Positions 13,888 to 15,244 of a stretch of DNA of 15,244 nt are shown here, piece after piece (positions within the stretch are counted from its first letter, which is position 1; each line of letters begins with the position of its first letter). The notes under the pieces are model-generated. The model searched no databases. It saw only the letters and a program-made list of their open reading frames with translations, and had not been told where the DNA came from. The translations under genes were made by a program, and so were the position numbers. The stretch is from Prevotella sp. (GTDB taxonomy: Bacteria > Bacteroidota > Bacteroidia > Bacteroidales > Bacteroidaceae). Where the stretch lies: contig JAJPZD010000051.1 in NCBI GenBank assembly GCA_021204605.1, positions 1 to 15,244 of the forward strand, written 5' to 3'.

Positions 13888-15244
13888 ATGGCTAAGAAAA
13901 AGAAAAGCAGTAATAGTAATAATACAACAAAGTCGTTTAGTGAGGTGGTCGGATTCAAGAACATCTTGCACAATGACATTATAAACTTCATTGTCGGGAT
14001 AACCCTTATATTCCTTGCGATATACATCATTATAGCTTTCTGCTCATATTTTTCCACTGCAGCCGATGACCAGAGTCTTGTGCTTGACCTGCGTCCTGGG
14101 GAGATATTCAATACCAATAAGGCGTTCCACAACAGTTGTAATGCTTTTGGGGCTTTTGTGTCGTATTTTCTAATAGCGAAATGTTTTGGATTTTCCGCAT
14201 TTTTCGTTCCACTTTTCATGGGGCTTGCCGGTCTTAAAATCGTCAAGGCATACGATGTGAATCTGCTTAAGTGTTTTCTTTGTATGGCTGTCGTGATGAT
14301 ATGGTTGTCGATAGCTTCGGCGAAAATCCTCACACCTATCATAGGCAGCCAGGTGTACAATCCAGGTGGAGATCACGGACTATTCTGTTGCCAGTGGATA
14401 GAAAATATCGTCGGCGTGCCTGGTCTGATGATAATTCTCGCACTGACAGCCCTGTTTTTCCTCACATATATAAGTAAGGAGACAATCAATGTGGTGAGGA
14501 AGGTGCTCAATCCAGTGAAGGCCCTATCAAGAAAGGTCAAGTTTGTGGTAACAAATGAGGCACAGTCAGAAGAAGCGGGGACGGTGACTGAAGGTCAGGC
14601 AGAAGAACAATTAGTGTTTGATGATCCGCAAACACAGAAAGTGGAGTTTCCTGAGAATGGAGAGCCTGTTGCCACTGAGGGGGTTCAGAATGGTGAGGAG
14701 CAAAAGGACGATAAACAGGGAGGTAATGACGTGCAATTGGAAATCGTTGACTCCAAGCAGGAGGCTGCGGCGAGTTCCGGTGACGTGTCGGGCAGTACAG
14801 ATTTGTCTGTTCCGATAAATCCTAAGGAGCCGTGGACGAAATACAAATATCCGACCCTCGACTTGCTTAAGACCTACGAGAACGATGGCAAGCCATATAT
14901 CGATATGAAGGAGCAGACTGCCAACAAGAATCGTATCGTGGAGGTGTTGAACAACTTCGGAGTGCAGATAAGGACAATCAGTGCTACTGTGGGACCTACT
15001 ATTACACTATATGAGATTACCCCTGCTGAGGGTGTCAGGATATCGAAGATAAGGAATTTGGAGGATGACATAGCCCTTAGCCTTGCCGCTCTTGGCATAC
15101 GTATCATCGCTCCGATTCCGGGTAAGGGGACAATAGGCATCGAGGTGCCGAATGCAAAGCAAAACATAGTTTCGATGGAGAGCATATTGAACTCCAAGAA
15201 ATTTCAGGAGACAACAATGGAATTGCCTATTGCTATTGGCAAGA
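13888..15244 (+). CDS. ftsK: DNA translocase FtsK, N-terminal part (runs off the window)
   Basis: FtsK is a septum-anchored, ATP-driven DNA pump that clears chromosome ends during division. I translated 452 codons from ATG 13888, open to the window edge. The order is a basic N-terminus (MAKKKKSSNS), four predicted membrane helices (about 32-54, 88-117, 127-147 and 176-195), then an acidic Gln/Glu-rich linker (about 222-315). The alpha subdomain of the motor follows at 320-452, with LYEITPAEGVRISKI and LSLAALGIRIIAPIPGKG. The Walker A, Walker B and gamma domains lie beyond the end. The four-helix anchor and linker are typical of Bacteroidota FtsK/SpoIIIE proteins. No defect is seen in the part present. 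Confidence 0.95.
   Translation, partial: MAKKKKSSNSNNTTKSFSEVVGFKNILHNDIINFIVGITLIFLAIYIIIAFCSYFSTAADDQSLVLDLRPGEIFNTNKAFHNSCNAFGAFVSYFLIAKCFGFSAFFVPLFMGLAGLKIVKAYDVNLLKCFLCMAVVMIWLSIASAKILTPIIGSQVYNPGGDHGLFCCQWIENIVGVPGLMIILALTALFFLTYISKETINVVRKVLNPVKALSRKVKFVVTNEAQSEEAGTVTEGQAEEQLVFDDPQTQKVEFPENGEPVATEGVQNGEEQKDDKQGGNDVQLEIVDSKQEAAASSGDVSGSTDLSVPINPKEPWTKYKYPTLDLLKTYENDGKPYIDMKEQTANKNRIVEVLNNFGVQIRTISATVGPTITLYEITPAEGVRISKIRNLEDDIALSLAALGIRIIAPIPGKGTIGIEVPNAKQNIVSMESILNSKKFQETTMELPIAIGK

Noticed and set aside
13878..14360. Long minus-strand open frame opposite ftsK
   Set aside because: It is a shadow of ftsK. The plus-strand translation gives a complete membrane anchor and motor start, while the reverse frame shows no family features.

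Overview
The window looks like core chromosome of a member of the Bacteroidota, most likely Prevotellaceae-like. Several gene families point that way: a multi-repeat DUF349 protein followed by a TPR protein, and a peptidase M49 with the HECLGH form of the zinc motif. Start codons are preceded by A-rich leaders rather than clear Shine-Dalgarno sites. Several genes are preceded by a TAnnTTTG box, the -7 element of Bacteroidota promoters. I see no tRNA or rRNA gene, insertion sequence, CRISPR array or phage gene.

Layout. Bases 1-98 hold the last 31 codons of an unidentified plus-strand gene. It converges on fmt (minus, 141-1121), the initiator-tRNA formyltransferase. Divergent from fmt, on the plus strand, are a 702-residue DUF349 protein (1362-3470) and a small TPR protein with an exported-looking N-terminus (to 4147). 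The TPR gene lacks a normal start codon in the expected place. It ends tail to tail with a long run of minus-strand genes.

The minus strand from 9.8 kb down to 4.15 kb can be read in transcription order. First comes a group made of a minimal AraC-type regulator, a dipeptidyl-peptidase III (M49) and an AlkD-like HEAT-repeat protein, tightly spaced or overlapping. A consensus promoter follows, then a flippase-like membrane protein (GTG start), the dipeptidase pepD, a 14-bp hairpin, and a GtrA-like small membrane protein. A 369-bp AT-rich gap (10213-10581) separates this group from the upstream minus-strand operon.

That upstream operon (13778 down to 10582) is an RNase D-like DEDDy exonuclease, an RlmI-like 23S rRNA methyltransferase and tilS (tRNA-Ile lysidine synthase). 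Both gene junctions are 11-nt overlaps, which ties the three together as an RNA-maturation unit. Divergent from it, ftsK (plus, 13888 onward) runs off the end of the window before its Walker A motif.

Most of the window is housekeeping: translation initiation and tRNA/rRNA maturation (fmt, tilS, rlmI, the exonuclease), intracellular peptide breakdown (DPP III, PepD), membrane lipid-linked transport (flippase-like protein, GtrA) and chromosome segregation (ftsK). I did not find a clear new system. The least explained parts are the regulator/DPP III/AlkD-like operon, the start of the TPR gene, the gap at 10.2-10.6 kb, and the DUF349/TPR pair.
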